Source of the DNA: Halioglobus maricola
GTDB taxonomy: Bacteria; Pseudomonadota; Gammaproteobacteria; Pseudomonadales; Halieaceae
Reading direction: 5' to 3'
DNA length: 64,000 nt
Assembly: GCF_009388985.1 (NCBI RefSeq)
Contig: NZ_CP036422.1
Span: 1,626,501-1,690,500, forward strand
Shown: positions 25,149 through 36,530 of the stretch, in pieces
How the letters are laid out: every line of letters begins with the position of its first letter
How positions within the stretch are numbered: the stretch's first letter is position 1
Position numbers and translations under genes: made by a program
Notes under the pieces: generated by a model
Databases searched by the model: none
Told to the model about the DNA's origin: nothing
Seen by the model: the letters and a program-made list of their open reading frames with translations, nothing else

Positions 25149-26071
25149 TTGTAGTTGAATACCAGGCTAAGTCCGTTGGCGTCTTCGCCCACCAGGACCA
25201 GCACGCCGGCTGCGTAGCGGTCTATGCCCAGCGACATCCCCGCCTCAAAGTAGTGATTGAAACCGAGTTCGTCGCGGTTTTCGCCCAGAAAGTGAGTGCT
25301 GCCCAGATGCCCGATCAGATAAACAGGGCGGCCGCTCTCGAGGTGGTGAATGTTCCGGCTGACATCGAGAAGGAAAATCGCCGCACCACTGTCGTCGGCA
25401 AAGCCGGCGAATTCGTCGGACTCACTAAAGCTGTCGATATAGCTGTAGGTCAGGTGGGCAACGCCCTTCACCCGGTACGGGCCGTGATTCTCGTCGTAGC
25501 GCAACGCCCCGTGGGCTCTGTATAGCGCGGCATCGGTCTCCCAGTTGAAAAGTTTGCCATTGGCTATGGGCAGAATTACCTCCTCATAGAGTGGCTCCGA
25601 GAATGAAGTTTCATTTTCGAGGCGAGCCCAACCAACGCTGGCGCCGCCTGAGAGGGAAAATCCATTGCTGAATGGGAAGACCAGACCGGCCTCCAGCAGG
25701 CCATTGTAACTCGTCCATTCGGACTCGATCTCGGAGGGCAGGTCGGGAAAGAGCGCCACTTCGCCTTCCAGTGAATAGACCGCGTACCCGGCACTGGCCT
25801 GCAAGTACCAGCGCGTATCTTTACCCGCAATGTCGAACTCCTGATAGTAGGGAATGTGCAGGGCGTTCAGGTCATTGTCAGTGACATAGTCTTCACCGGA
25901 ATCAATATCTACTCCCGAGACTGAAATCTCTGGCTGGGCTACGACGCTGAGCAAGTGGGCATAGCCGCCACCCAGTTGCTTGACGTCCGTTAGCTGGGCA
26001 TAGCTGTGCTGTGCCGCGATTAGCGCCGCAACAGTTGCGGTAATGTGGATTATTCTGCGCATGGTGTGCAC
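25142..26071 (-). CDS. Solitary outer-membrane autotransporter-like beta-barrel protein
   Basis: A 309-residue exported protein with signal peptide (cleavage near SYA-Q) followed by many alternating amphipathic strands with aromatic girdles, for example YLQASAGYAVYSLEG, HLTYSYIDSF, and the terminal strand GLSLVFNYNY that ends in an aromatic. The arrangement resembles the solitary autotransporter-type barrel family (PF11557-like) described in vibrios and relatives. No passenger domain is present and function is unknown. The start may be 26071 or the second ATG three codons later. Confidence 0.7.
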   Translation of the reverse strand: MHTMRRIIHITATVAALIAAQHSYAQLTDVKQLGGGYAHLLSVVAQPEISVSGVDIDSGEDYVTDNDLNALHIPYYQEFDIAGKDTRWYLQASAGYAVYSLEGEVALFPDLPSEIESEWTSYNGLLEAGLVFPFSNGFSLSGGASVGWARLENETSFSEPLYEEVILPIANGKLFNWETDAALYRAHGALRYDENHGPYRVKGVAHLTYSYIDSFSESDEFAGFADDSGAAIFLLDVSRNIHHLESGRPVYLIGHLGSTHFLGENRDELGFNHYFEAGMSLGIDRYAAGVLVLVGEDANGLSLVFNYNY

Positions 26072-26170
26072 GAAAGTGTGCCTTGGTAGTGACGGGGCAT
26101 TCCGTGGTTAGGCTAGCAGACAGATACGGCCATATCTATAGGCGAGAAGATGGCAAAGCATATTTCAAAG

Positions 26171-26256
26171 TGGTACCGGAGGCCGGACTCGAACCGGCAC
26201 GCTGTTTAGGCGGGGGATTTTGAATCCCCTGTGTCTACCAATTTCACCACTCCGGC
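26171..26256 (-). tRNA. tRNA-Leu (anticodon CAA)
   Basis: On the reverse strand the sequence folds as a class II tRNA: acceptor GCCGGAG pairing with CTCCGGT (G-U at 1-72), D arm with GGTAGA, anticodon loop TTCAAAA giving CAA at 26222-26220, long variable arm, TTCGAGTCC T loop and an encoded 3' CCA. CAA reads UUG leucine codons. The encoded CCA is typical of gammaproteobacterial tRNAs. The D and anticodon arms are complete, so it should be functional. Confidence 0.96.
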
Positions 26257-26304
26257 ACAGAGCAGAATGAAGCCGCAGAAGCGGGCCTCGTTGGAGAGCG
26301 CGGG

Positions 26305-26332
26305 ATTATAACAAGCAGCCTCCACAGCGCAA
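26305..26332 (-). promoter_or_regulatory. Sigma-70 promoter of tRNA-Leu
   Basis: On the reverse strand TTGCGC (26332-26327) and TATAAT (26310-26305) are 16 bases apart, with the perfect -10 followed by a GC-rich discriminator (CCCGCGC), the pattern of growth-rate and stringent-response-controlled stable-RNA promoters. The tRNA starts about 49 bases downstream. Confidence 0.8.
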
Positions 26333-26389
26333 TATTTTTCCTGTAGAATCCGCGCCAGCTCTTTCGGGAGCGCCTTATATATTGAATCA

Positions 26390-26403
26390 GCCCCCATTGG
26401 GGC
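26390..26403 (+). other. Small hairpin in the 5' leader of the acidic-tail protein gene
   Basis: GCCCC and GGGGC flank a CATT loop, giving a perfect five-base-pair stem about 15 bases upstream of the strong ribosome site (GAGGAG, 26421-26426). It may stabilise the mRNA leader or be incidental. Confidence 0.4.
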
Positions 26404-26433
26404 GATCTGAGTACCTCTTGAGGAGAAAAGAGC

Positions 26434-26709
26434 ATGGCCATGAAACTGGTTAAAAAGACTGCTGAATACAGCATTTTCAAGCGCGCTGACGACCGTTACG
26501 CGGTTAAAGACGCCGCCAAGAATGCTGTGAACGGCGAAGAGAAGGTCAAGATCCTGTTGGCTGAAGAGCTGATCAAGGTAACTTTGCCTGCAGCGCCCGC
26601 AGAAGAGGAAGCCGCCGAAGAAGAGGCTCCCGCCGAGGAAGCCGCTGCGGCAGAAGAAGCGCCTGCTGAGGAAGCGGCCGCAGAAGAGGACGCAGGCGAG
26701 AAGGAGTAA
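26434..26709 (+). CDS. Small conserved protein with acidic Ala/Glu-rich tail
   Basis: A 91-residue protein. Residues 1-52 (KLVKKTAEYSIFKRADDRYAVKD onward) form a compact domain with a YSIFKRADDRYAVK strand pair; residues 53-91 are almost only Ala, Glu and Pro and likely disordered. I recognise the N-terminal half as a small conserved protein of gammaproteobacteria but cannot assign a function. The strong ribosome site GAGGAG and a following terminator mark it as a separately expressed, probably abundant protein. Codon content of the tail (GAAGAG/GCC-rich) looks selected for coding. Confidence 0.75.
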   Translation: MAMKLVKKTAEYSIFKRADDRYAVKDAAKNAVNGEEKVKILLAEELIKVTLPAAPAEEEAAEEEAPAEEAAAAEEAPAEEAAAEEDAGEKE

Positions 26710-26729
26710 GCTTCTCCGGTGTTCTACAG

Positions 26730-26754
26730 AAAGCCGGCCCAGCGCCGGCTTTTT
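26730..26754 (+). terminator. Rho-independent terminator before queA
   Basis: AAAGCCGGC and GCCGGCTTT form a perfect nine-base-pair stem with a CCAGC loop, followed by TTCG. It ends the single-gene transcript of the acidic-tail protein and separates it from queA. Confidence 0.85.
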
Positions 26755-26766
26755 CGTCTATAGCCT

Positions 26767-28949
<2,183 letters not shown>

Positions 28950-29267
28950 GTGTACAAGCTCGCGTTTTATGTGCCTGAATCGCATCTGGAATCTGTTAAA
29001 GCCGCTGCTTTTGCTGCCGGCGCCGGGCGCATCGGCGATTACGATCACTGTTGCTGGCAGGTGCTGGGTGAAGGTCAGTTCAGGCCTTTGCAGGGTGCGA
29101 ACCCCTTTATTGGTGAGCAGGGAGCCGTAGAGAAGGTCGCCGAGTATCGGGTCGAAATGGTATGTGCAGATGACTGCGCTCGTGCTGCGGTCGAGGCAAT
29201 GGTCGCAGCCCATCCCTATGAAGAGCCCGCGTGGGATCTGATTGCAATGGCGGAGTTGCCGGCGTGA
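28950..29267 (+). CDS. YqfO/NIF3-like small protein
   Basis: A 105-residue protein matching the short NIF3/YqfO C-terminal type: YVPESHLESVKAAAFAAGAG, and HPYEEPAWD near the end. In larger NIF3 family proteins this ferredoxin-like (PII-like) insert forms trimer contacts; standalone versions have unknown function. The GTG start follows the tgt stop directly. The stop overlaps the GTG start of the next gene. Confidence 0.85.
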   Translation: MYKLAFYVPESHLESVKAAAFAAGAGRIGDYDHCCWQVLGEGQFRPLQGANPFIGEQGAVEKVAEYRVEMVCADDCARAAVEAMVAAHPYEEPAWDLIAMAELPA

Positions 29268-29875
29268 CTATGATCGCTCCGGAACTGGCGCGGCTCGAAG
29301 CGCATCTGCCGCTTGACGGCCTGAGCTGGGATCCACAGCCTGGCCGCTATCCCGAAGCAGCGGTACTTGTGCCGTTAACTGATGAGAAAGAGCCACGTGT
29401 ATTGCTTGGCCGTCGCGGCCGCCACTTGAAAACCCACCCTGGAGAGGTCGCTTTTCCTGGTGGCAAGCGCGAGAATGAAGACGCCTCGCCCTGGGTGACG
29501 GCAAAGCGCGAGGCCTATGAAGAGGTCGGCATTGTCGATTCCCAGGTGCACCCGATGGGTGAGCTGGCGCCCATGTTGACCCGAACAAATTTTGAAGTTC
29601 ATCCGTGCATCGCGCGTATTCCGACCGAGCTTGATCTGGTAGTGGATACCCGCGAATTCGATTCCGTTTTTTACCAGCCCCTCAAGGTTTTCGCTGATAC
29701 CTCGCGACTTCAGACACTGGAGTTGCAAGTGGATGACAAAACCTACTACACACCGCGATTTATCATCGATGGTGACGAGATATGGGGCGTTACCGCCGCA
29801 ATCCTTGCCGTGGTGGCCAGTACGGCTTACCAGGTGCCTTTGGAGATGCGCAGAGGTTGGAGTACAGAACCATGA
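29264..29875 (+). CDS. CoA pyrophosphatase (Nudix, NudL-type)
   Basis: A 203-residue Nudix enzyme that hydrolyses CoA and derivatives to 3',5'-ADP and phosphopantetheine. The CoA-specific motif [19 protein letters not shown] runs into the Nudix box with REAYEEVGI. The preferred start is GTG at 29264, which overlaps the previous stop by four bases and lies eight bases after GGAG; ATG at 29270 is two codons downstream. Confidence 0.85.
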   Translation: MTMIAPELARLEAHLPLDGLSWDPQPGRYPEAAVLVPLTDEKEPRVLLGRRGRHLKTHPGEVAFPGGKRENEDASPWVTAKREAYEEVGIVDSQVHPMGELAPMLTRTNFEVHPCIARIPTELDLVVDTREFDSVFYQPLKVFADTSRLQTLELQVDDKTYYTPRFIIDGDEIWGVTAAILAVVASTAYQVPLEMRRGWSTEP

Positions 29876-30396
29876 AATACCGTCTTGGCGACAAGCAAGT
29901 ACAACTGCGTGGCGATGGGCATTTTATCGCCCCTAATGCCGCTGTGATCGGCGACGTAACCCTGGAGGACAAGGCCAGCGTGTGGTTCAGTTGCGTTTTG
30001 CGCGGCGATGCTGACCGCATTGAGGTCGGTGCCCGCACGAATATACAGGACGGCACTGTGATTCACGCCGACCCGGGCTTTCCCGCGATCATTGGCGCGG
30101 ATGTGACGGTGGGGCACAACGCCATGATTCACGGCTGCACGATTGGCGACGGCACCCTGGTGGGTATCAATGCGGTGGTGCTCAATGGGGCGAAGATTGG
30201 CAAGGGCTGCTTGATCGGCGCCAACGCTCTGGTGACCGAGGGCAGTGATATCCCCGACGGCTCCATGGTGTTGGGTTCACCGGCAAAGATAGTGCGCCAG
30301 CTGGATGAGGAAACCCAGCTGATGCTGCGCCACAATGCGGACCACTATGTGGGCAATGCCCAGCGCTTCAGCGAAACCCTGGAGGAGCAGGCGTGA
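29872..30396 (+). CDS. Gamma-carbonic-anhydrase-family protein
   Basis: A 174-residue left-handed beta-helix protein (YrdA/PaaY-like). Zinc-ligand histidines appear in [17 protein letters not shown], and hexapeptide repeats such as [15 protein letters not shown] fit the helix. Function ranges from carbonic anhydrase to thioesterase. Start at 29872 overlaps the CoA pyrophosphatase stop as ATGA; a longer in-frame start at 29782 lies inside that gene and is rejected. Confidence 0.9.
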   Translation: MKYRLGDKQVQLRGDGHFIAPNAAVIGDVTLEDKASVWFSCVLRGDADRIEVGARTNIQDGTVIHADPGFPAIIGADVTVGHNAMIHGCTIGDGTLVGINAVVLNGAKIGKGCLIGANALVTEGSDIPDGSMVLGSPAKIVRQLDEETQLMLRHNADHYVGNAQRFSETLEEQA

Positions 30397-30587
30397 ACAA
30401 TAAAGAACCACAATCCCCCTGTGTCTCTATTTGTGTGCTGGATGATGGCGATATCTGCGCGGGCTGCTATCGCAGTGCGAGGGAAATTACTGACTGGGCA
30501 ATGTTGGACGCTGACGGCAAGCGCGCCGTTCTGATAAAAGCCAATGAGCGCCGCGAGGAGATGTCCGGCGGGATCAAGCTGCTCTAG
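30393..30587 (+). CDS. DUF1289 cysteine-rich small protein
   Basis: A 64-residue DUF1289 protein with four cysteines (C10, C14, C22, C25) in [16 protein letters not shown], probably a metal or Fe-S site, followed by the conserved REITDW. Function unknown. GTG start overlaps the carbonic-anhydrase-like gene by four bases (GTGA). Its stop overlaps the convergent CorC-type gene by four bases. Confidence 0.85.
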   Translation: MNNKEPQSPCVSICVLDDGDICAGCYRSAREITDWAMLDADGKRAVLIKANERREEMSGGIKLL

Positions 30588-31861
30588 TCTTCGCCAAGTT
30601 CCGGGGCAGCGAGAATTCTCGCCCTTACGGCCTGCACCACGTTGTCTTCCAGCTCCAGAATCTCAAACTGATAACGGCCAACGGATAGCCCGGCGTTGGC
30701 GTCGGGGAAACCTTCCAGAATTTCCAGTATCAGCCCTGACAGTGTTTTCGGGCCATCAGTGGGCAGTTCCCATTCCAGCGATTTGTTCACATCGCGAATA
30801 CTCGCATTGCCGGCAATGATGTAACTACCGTCCCGTTGGGGGAAAATGGTGTCGTCCTCTTCCGACTGGTTGGAGGTAAATTCGCCGACAATTTCTTCCA
30901 GGATATCTTCCAGCGCCACCAGGCCAATCACTTCGCCGTATTCGTCCACCACCACGCCCAGGCGATGTTTCTTTTGTTGAAAGTTGAGTAGCTGGGTGTG
31001 TAGCGGTGTGCTTTCGGGTACGAAATAGGGCTTTTCTGTCTCTCTCTCAAGCGCGGCTCTATCCAGGCCGTGTACATCGATCACCCTGCTGATATTGCGC
31101 ATGTGCAGCATGCCGACAATATTGTTGATGTCTTCGCGCCAGACCGGCACACGGGTGTGCGAGCTGTTCTGGATGCGGCGCAGAATGTCCTCGTCACTGT
31201 CATCCAGATCGATGCCGTAGACATCGTTGCGCGGCACCATGATGTCGTCCAGCCTGACCTCTTCGAGATCCAGAATGTTAAGTAACATGCCTCGATGGCG
31301 GGCGGGGATCAGCTGGCCGGCGTCGGTGACAATGGTGCGCAGCTCGTCTGAGGAGAGGTGCTCGTCGTGCTGCTTTTTCGGGTCGAAGCCCAGCATGTGC
31401 AGCAGGCCATTGGTGAACCAGTTCACCAGGGCGACAATCGGATAGACTATTTTCAGCAGAGGCAGCAGGATCACGCTCGCGGGAAAGGCGATCTTTTCCG
31501 GGTGCAGTGCTGCAATGGTTTTGGGTGTGATTTCGGCGAAGATCAGGATAACCAGGGTCAGCAGCCCGGTGGCAATAAAGATACCCGCATCGCCCCAGAG
31601 CCGAATGGCAATCACCGTGGCGATCGCAGATGCGAATATGTTGACCAGATTGTTGCCGATCAAAATCAGCCCGATCAGGCGATCGGGCCGCTCGAGCAAT
31701 TTTGCCGCGCGCGTCGCGCCACGGTGCTTGTTCTTCTGCAGGTGTTTCAGCCGGTAACGGTTCAAAGACATCATGCCGGTCTCTGAACTGGAGAAAAAAC
31801 CTGAAAGGAGAATAAGTGCAGCGAGTATCGAGAAGAGGATACCCAGCGGTGCTTCGTTCAA
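30584..31861 (-). CDS. HlyC/CorC-family (CNNM-type) transporter with CBS domains
   Basis: A 425-residue membrane protein: DUF21 transmembrane domain (about residues 1-180, with FFSSSETGMMSLNRYRLKH), two CBS domains (about 190-330, with DDIMVPRNDVYGIDLDD and VVVDEYGEVIGLVALEDILEEIVGE) and the CorC_HlyC C-terminal domain. Homologues CorB/CorC and CNNM proteins are linked to Mg2+ export. It is opposite to and overlaps the DUF1289 gene. It is upstream of, and in the same direction as, the CcsA-like gene after a 70-base gap. Confidence 0.9.
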   Translation of the reverse strand: MNEAPLGILFSILAALILLSGFFSSSETGMMSLNRYRLKHLQKNKHRGATRAAKLLERPDRLIGLILIGNNLVNIFASAIATVIAIRLWGDAGIFIATGLLTLVILIFAEITPKTIAALHPEKIAFPASVILLPLLKIVYPIVALVNWFTNGLLHMLGFDPKKQHDEHLSSDELRTIVTDAGQLIPARHRGMLLNILDLEEVRLDDIMVPRNDVYGIDLDDSDEDILRRIQNSSHTRVPVWREDINNIVGMLHMRNISRVIDVHGLDRAALERETEKPYFVPESTPLHTQLLNFQQKKHRLGVVVDEYGEVIGLVALEDILEEIVGEFTSNQSEEDDTIFPQRDGSYIIAGNASIRDVNKSLEWELPTDGPKTLSGLILEILEGFPDANAGLSVGRYQFEILELEDNVVQAVRARILAAPELGED

Positions 31862-31931
31862 GGCGGGGGCGAACCTTTATGGTGTCTGAGGGCGTATCTT
31901 GAAGAAAAAGGCGAGGCGGCGCAAGGCTGCT

Positions 31932-32735
31932 CTAGCCTCGCTGCAACACCAGCTCCAGGACCAGTTTCGAACCGAAGAAGGCGAGCATCAGCATGACGAA
32001 GCCTGCTAGCGTCAGGCGCACGGCGGTCTGTGCCCGCCAACCCAGTTGGTGGTGACCCCATAGCAAGGTGGTGAAAAGCAGCCAGGCAACAATAGTCAGC
32101 ACTGTTTTGTGCACCAGCGACTGGGCGAACAGGTCGTCTACAAAAATGAAACCGGAGACGATCGCGGCTGTGAGCAACAACACGCCTACGAAGAGCAGCT
32201 CGAACAGCATGGTTTCCATCAACTGCAGGGGTGGCAGCAACTGCACAATACCTTGAGTGCGGCGGTGCCGGAGCTGGTAGTCCTGCACGGCTACCAGGGC
32301 CGCCTGGGCCGCTGCCAGGGTGAATATGGCGTACGCCAGAATGGACGTGCTTATGTGGAGCAGCATGCCGCTGGAAAGGTCAGAGGACAGTGCGCTGGTA
32401 TCGGGGGCAAAGGTAGAAACCAGCATTGACATGGCCGATAGCGGAAACAGAAAGACCAGCAGGCTCTGCAGCGGCCGGCGCAGCATCAAGAGTGCACAGG
32501 TGATGTTGATGACCAGAAAGATAAGGGCCGAGATCTTGTAGAAGCCCAGACTGACACCGTCCGGGCCATTGATGCTCCCCCAGGCAACCACTGCATGGGC
32601 CAGCATTGCGACCAGGCCAAGGCCCAGCACGGCTCCGCTGAGGCCTTCGCGGCGCTGGAAGATGTGCAGCAAATGCAGGCCAGTGGCGGCCAGATACAGC
32701 AGTGCGGCGAGCAGGGCGAGAGCAGTGATGGGCAT
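31932..32735 (-). CDS. CcsA/YpjD-like cytochrome c assembly-family membrane protein
   Basis: A 267-residue polytopic protein with eight predicted helices of the CytC_asm (PF01578) group. WG and H features, for example VAWGSINGPDG and LLWGHHQLGWRAQ, resemble the haem-handling region but the tryptophan-rich WWD motif of true CcsA is reduced. The gene commonly lies beside ffh, as here; CorE is a name used for it near corB/C-type genes. Role not established, perhaps linked to Mg2+ transport. The start at 32735 begins the first helix; an upstream frame of 23 residues is not convincing. Confidence 0.75.
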   Translation of the reverse strand: MPITALALLAALLYLAATGLHLLHIFQRREGLSGAVLGLGLVAMLAHAVVAWGSINGPDGVSLGFYKISALIFLVINITCALLMLRRPLQSLLVFLFPLSAMSMLVSTFAPDTSALSSDLSSGMLLHISTSILAYAIFTLAAAQAALVAVQDYQLRHRRTQGIVQLLPPLQLMETMLFELLFVGVLLLTAAIVSGFIFVDDLFAQSLVHKTVLTIVAWLLFTTLLWGHHQLGWRAQTAVRLTLAGFVMLMLAFFGSKLVLELVLQRG

Positions 32736-32869
32736 CGGTTTGGGGGTTAGGCCGAGGTGACGTATACTTCGCCCCTTTGTACCGAAGTGTCTCCCCATAA
32801 GCAATAGCGATGGGGTAGTTCGACTTCAGTAATCACCAAGATTTCAGCTGTATTTAAAGAGTACCCTCA

Positions 32870-34270
32870 ATGTTTCAGAGCCTCAGCGATCGCCTGTCCA
32901 ATAGCCTGCGTACGATTACCGGCAAGGCCACCCTGACCGAAGATAATATCCAGGACACCTTGCGTGAAGTGCGCATGGCCCTGCTGGAAGCGGATGTCGC
33001 GCTCCCTGTGGTCAAGGATTTTGTAGATTCCGTGAAGCAGCGCGCCCTCGGCCAGGAGGTGATGAAGAGTCTGAGCCCCGGTCAGGCATTCCTGAAAATT
33101 GTCCAGGCCGAACTCGAAGCGGTGATGGGTACTGCCAATGAGGCGCTCAATCTGGCTACCCAGCCTCCCGCCGTTATTCTGATGGCAGGTCTGCAGGGCG
33201 CGGGTAAGACTACGTCCGCTGCCAAGCTCGCGAAACACCTCGCCGAGCGGGAGAAGAAAAAGGTGACTGTGGTTTCCGCTGACGTGTATCGCCCGGCCGC
33301 GATCAAGCAGCTTGAAACCCTGGCCGCCGAAGTGGGTGCCGATTTCTTCCCCTCGGACCCGTCACAGAAGCCAGTGGACATCGCCAATGCGGCCATGGCC
33401 CATGCGCGCAAGTCCTTTTCGGATGTGCTGATCGTCGATACGGCCGGCCGCCTTGCGGTAGATCAGGACATGATGGCAGAGATCGCCGAGTTGCATAAAG
33501 CGGTCGATCCCATCGAGACGCTGTTTGTGGTCGACGCTATGACGGGCCAGGACGCGGCCAATACTGCCAAGGCTTTCGGTGAGACCCTGCCACTGACCGG
33601 TGTGATTCTGACCAAGGTTGATGCCGATTCACGAGGTGGCGCCGCGCTCTCGGTGCGCTCCGTCACCGGTAAGCCCATCAAGTTCCTTGGGGTAGGGGAG
33701 AAGACTGACGCGCTAGACCCGTTCCACCCGGATCGCCTGGCCTCGCGTATTCTCGGTATGGGCGACGTGATGTCGCTGATCGAAGAGGCCGAGCAGAAGG
33801 TCGACAAGGAAAAAGCCGCCAAGCTCGCTCGCAAGGTCAAGAAAGGCCAGAAATTCGATCTGGAGGATTTCCGCGACCAGTTGCAGCAGATGAATAACAT
33901 GGGCGGCATCACCGGTATGCTCGACAAGTTGCCCGGCATGGGCAATATGGCCCAGATGGCGCAGCAGAATCTCGATATGAAGCAGTTCGCTCGGATGGAG
34001 GCGATGATCAACTCCATGACGCCCGGCGAACGACGCAAGCCAGAGCTGATCCAGGGCGGCCGTAAGCGCCGGATCTGCAAAGGCTCAGGCACCCAGGTTC
34101 AGGACCTCAATCGCCTGCTGAAGCAGCACAAGCAGATGCAGAAAATGATGAAGAAAATGAAGGGCGGCGGCATGCAGAAGATGATGCGTGGTATGGGCGG
34201 TATGATGGGCGGCCCCGGCGGCGGCATGCCTCCGGGCATGGGCGGCGGCATGCCTCCCGGCTTTAAATAG
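32870..34270 (+). CDS. ffh: Signal recognition particle protein Ffh
   Basis: A 466-residue SRP54 homologue: N-domain, GTPase G-domain (G1 GLQGAGKTTSAAKLAK near 108-123, G3 DTAGR, G4 TKVDADSRGGAAL) and methionine-rich M-domain (GMQKMMRGMGGMMGG near the end). It binds 4.5S RNA and signal sequences and brings ribosomes to FtsY. The Gly/Met/Pro-rich tail GGGMPPGMGGGMPPGFK is longer than in E. coli. It is divergent from the CcsA-like gene. No 4.5S RNA gene was seen in this window. Confidence 0.97.
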   Translation: MFQSLSDRLSNSLRTITGKATLTEDNIQDTLREVRMALLEADVALPVVKDFVDSVKQRALGQEVMKSLSPGQAFLKIVQAELEAVMGTANEALNLATQPPAVILMAGLQGAGKTTSAAKLAKHLAEREKKKVTVVSADVYRPAAIKQLETLAAEVGADFFPSDPSQKPVDIANAAMAHARKSFSDVLIVDTAGRLAVDQDMMAEIAELHKAVDPIETLFVVDAMTGQDAANTAKAFGETLPLTGVILTKVDADSRGGAALSVRSVTGKPIKFLGVGEKTDALDPFHPDRLASRILGMGDVMSLIEEAEQKVDKEKAAKLARKVKKGQKFDLEDFRDQLQQMNNMGGITGMLDKLPGMGNMAQMAQQNLDMKQFARMEAMINSMTPGERRKPELIQGGRKRRICKGSGTQVQDLNRLLKQHKQMQKMMKKMKGGGMQKMMRGMGGMMGGPGGGMPPGMGGGMPPGFK

Positions 34271-34316
34271 CCGCGCCTACGTAAGCCTCGGAAATACCTA
34301 ATAAAATTCCTGTAAA

Positions 34317-34342
34317 AGGGGGTTACATTCCCCCTCTGTTTT
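34317..34342 (+). terminator. Putative terminator after ffh
   Basis: AGGGGG and CCCCCT form a six-base-pair stem around TTACATT and are followed by CTGTTTT. It lies between ffh and rpsP and suggests that the rpsP operon has its own promoter. Confidence 0.55.
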
Positions 34343-34444
34343 CCGTATGATACGCCACCTTTCCGGCCCGTGTGTCGGTATTTGTCGTGGGTGGGTGGCC
34401 TAAATCGGGTCAAATCACCTTTAAAATCAAGGAATTAAGATCAC

Positions 34445-34708
34445 ATGGTTACTATTCGTCTTGCACGTGGCGGCTCTAAAAAACGCCCTTTCTACCACAT
34501 GACCGTGACTGACAGCCGCAATGCGCGCAACGGTCGCTTCATCGAGCGTGTTGGCTTCTTCAACCCTATCGCCCGTGGCCAGGAAGAGCGCCTGCGCGTC
34601 GACGCCGACCGTATCGCATACTGGCAGGGTCAGGGCGCACAGCTCTCTGAGCGCGTAGCCAAGCTGGTTAAGGACGCTGCTGCGGCGGACACTGCTGTAG
34701 CGGCTTGA
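34445..34708 (+). CDS. rpsP: 30S ribosomal protein S16
   Basis: An 87-residue S16, of normal length, beginning [19 protein letters not shown], with [12 protein letters not shown]. It is the first gene of the rpsP-rimM-trmD-rplS operon. The ribosome site AGGAATTAAGATCAC precedes ATG. Upstream 170 bases contain a putative ffh terminator and a TATGAT (34346-34351) that could be a -10 element. Confidence 0.97.
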   Translation: MVTIRLARGGSKKRPFYHMTVTDSRNARNGRFIERVGFFNPIARGQEERLRVDADRIAYWQGQGAQLSERVAKLVKDAAAADTAVAA

Positions 34709-34721
34709 TCCCCGCATCGGC

Positions 34722-35285
34722 ATGAGTGACCCCGGCGCCAATGCGCTAACGGCCGGTAAGATTACCGGCCCGTACGGCGTGAAGGGCTGGGTGAAAATTC
34801 ACTCGTTTACCGATCCCGAGGAAAATCTCTTCAGGTTCGGTGCCTGGCAGCTCGAGCGTCGCGGCTCACTGGAAACAGTTGAGTTCGACGAGTGGAAGCG
34901 TCATGGCAAGGGCATGGTTGCCCATATCGCCGGGGTCGATGACCGCACCGTGGCGGAGTCCTTCAAGGGACTGCAAATTGTGGTGGAGGCCAATAGCCTC
35001 CCCAGCCTGGAAGAGGGCGACTTCTACTGGCACCAGCTGCAGGGTTTGCAGGTTTGGGGTCGGGAGCCGCGCGCTACCACGGATGAGCCCGATAAGGATC
35101 GCGTGCTACTTGGCACCGTCGATTACCTTATCGAAACCGGCGCCAATGATGTGCTGGTAGTCAAGGCCAGCGAAAGCAGCATTGACGACAGGGAGCGGCT
35201 CATTCCCTATCTGCCCGGAGATGTGGTCAGCCGGGTAAGCCTGGAACAGGGCGTTGTCGAGGTCGATTGGTACCTCGAGGAATAG
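34722..35285 (+). CDS. rimM: Ribosome maturation factor RimM
   Basis: A 187-residue RimM with GKITGPYGVKGWVKIHSFTD at the N-terminus (RimM barrel) and a C-terminal PRC-barrel (LIPYLPGDVVSRVSLEQGVVEVDW). It assists 30S maturation by binding S19. Standard length and position between rpsP and trmD. Confidence 0.96.
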   Translation: MSDPGANALTAGKITGPYGVKGWVKIHSFTDPEENLFRFGAWQLERRGSLETVEFDEWKRHGKGMVAHIAGVDDRTVAESFKGLQIVVEANSLPSLEEGDFYWHQLQGLQVWGREPRATTDEPDKDRVLLGTVDYLIETGANDVLVVKASESSIDDRERLIPYLPGDVVSRVSLEQGVVEVDWYLEE

Positions 35286-35296
35286 GGTGAGTAACA

Positions 35297-36034
35297 TTGC
35301 ATATAGCACTGGTTAGCCTGTTCCCGGAAATGTTTGAAGCTGTCACGGGCCACGGTGTCACGGGCAGGGCGGTGACGCAGGGGCTGGTGCAGATCAGCCA
35401 CAGCAATCCGCGGGATTACACCACCGATAAACACCGCACGGTGGACGACAGACCCTACGGCGGCGGCCCGGGTATGTTGATGAAGATAGACCCCCTGCAG
35501 CAGGCGATAGCCGCTGCGCGGGAAGCGACGGGAGACAGTGCCAGAGTGATCTACCTGTCGCCCCAGGGGCAGCGCCTGGACCACGGCAAAGCTGTGGCAC
35601 TCTCCCAGGAGAAAGCGCTGATCCTGGTCGCCGGCCGTTACGAGGGCGTGGATGAACGCCTGATCGAAGCGGAAGTGGATGAAGAAGTATCCATCGGTGA
35701 TTATGTATTAAGCGGTGGCGAGCTCGCCGCCATGGTGGTCATCGACGCGGTGACACGCCACTTGCCCGGTGTGTTGGGGCACGAGCTGTCAGCTCAGGAG
35801 GATTCCTATGCAGACGGTTTGTTGGATTGCCCACACTACACCCGGCCCGAAGAGTACCAGGGTAAGCCGGTACCGGAAGTATTACTCAGCGGCAATCACG
35901 CGTTGATTCGCCGCTGGCGCCTGAAGCAGGCACTGGGCAGGACGTATGAACGTCGTCCGGATTTGCTCGAAGGCAGGGCCAGCACGGCCGAGGAAGAAGA
36001 ATTGTTGGCGGAGTATCTCCGCGAACGGGAATGA
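35297..36034 (+). CDS. trmD: tRNA (guanine37-N1)-methyltransferase
   Basis: A 245-residue SPOUT-class TrmD that methylates G37 next to the anticodon with SAM. Knot motifs are [23 protein letters not shown], and [15 protein letters not shown], followed by LDCPHYTRP. The start is TTG (35297), which aligns exactly with the N-terminus of other TrmD proteins ([12 protein letters not shown]) and lies seven bases after AGGGTGA. No ATG fits. Confidence 0.96.
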   Translation: MHIALVSLFPEMFEAVTGHGVTGRAVTQGLVQISHSNPRDYTTDKHRTVDDRPYGGGPGMLMKIDPLQQAIAAAREATGDSARVIYLSPQGQRLDHGKAVALSQEKALILVAGRYEGVDERLIEAEVDEEVSIGDYVLSGGELAAMVVIDAVTRHLPGVLGHELSAQEDSYADGLLDCPHYTRPEEYQGKPVPEVLLSGNHALIRRWRLKQALGRTYERRPDLLEGRASTAEEEELLAEYLRERE

Positions 36035-36094
36035 ACATTTATTTTAAAATCCGCTAGCTGTGAAGCTACGATTGTTAATCAACAGGAGCGCGCC

Positions 36095-36448
36095 ATGAGC
36101 ACCAACAAGATCATTTCTCAGCTTGAAGCTGAACAGATGCAGAAAGAGCTGCCAGAATTTTCCCCGGGTGACACCGTGGTAGTTCAGGTAAAAGTAAAGG
36201 AAGGTAGCCGCGAGCGTCTGCAGGCCTTCGAAGGTGTTGTTATCGCCAAGCGTAACCGTGCCCTGAACTCTGCTTTCACTGTTCGCAAGATCTCCCACGG
36301 CGTAGGCGTAGAGCGTACTTTCCAGACTTACAGCCCTCTGGTAGACAGCATTGAAGTCAAGCGTCGTGGCGACGTTCGCCAGGCCAAGCTGTACTACTTG
36401 CGTGAGCTGTCTGGTAAGGCTGCTCGCATCAAGGAAAAGCTGTCCTAA
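36095..36448 (+). CDS. rplS: 50S ribosomal protein L19
   Basis: A 117-residue L19, slightly longer than average, with [24 protein letters not shown] and [24 protein letters not shown]. Last gene of the operon, ending at a clear terminator. Ribosome site AGGAGC. Confidence 0.97.
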   Translation: MSTNKIISQLEAEQMQKELPEFSPGDTVVVQVKVKEGSRERLQAFEGVVIAKRNRALNSAFTVRKISHGVGVERTFQTYSPLVDSIEVKRRGDVRQAKLYYLRELSGKAARIKEKLS

Positions 36449-36472
36449 GCTTCGTCCCTTCAGCAGTATCCG

Positions 36473-36499
36473 AAAGCGGCTCCCTGAGCCGCTTTTTTT
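36473..36499 (+). terminator. Rho-independent terminator after rplS
   Basis: AAAGCGGCTC and GAGCCGCTTT form a perfect ten-base-pair stem with a CCT loop, followed by a T tract. It ends the rpsP-rimM-trmD-rplS transcript. Confidence 0.9.
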
Positions 36500-36530
36500 A
36501 TGCCTGACAGAATCGTGATAACTTAACTGA

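Noticed and set aside
26206..26480. Short minus-strand frames over the tRNA-Leu region
   Set aside because: They overlap the tRNA and its promoter and have no conserved features.
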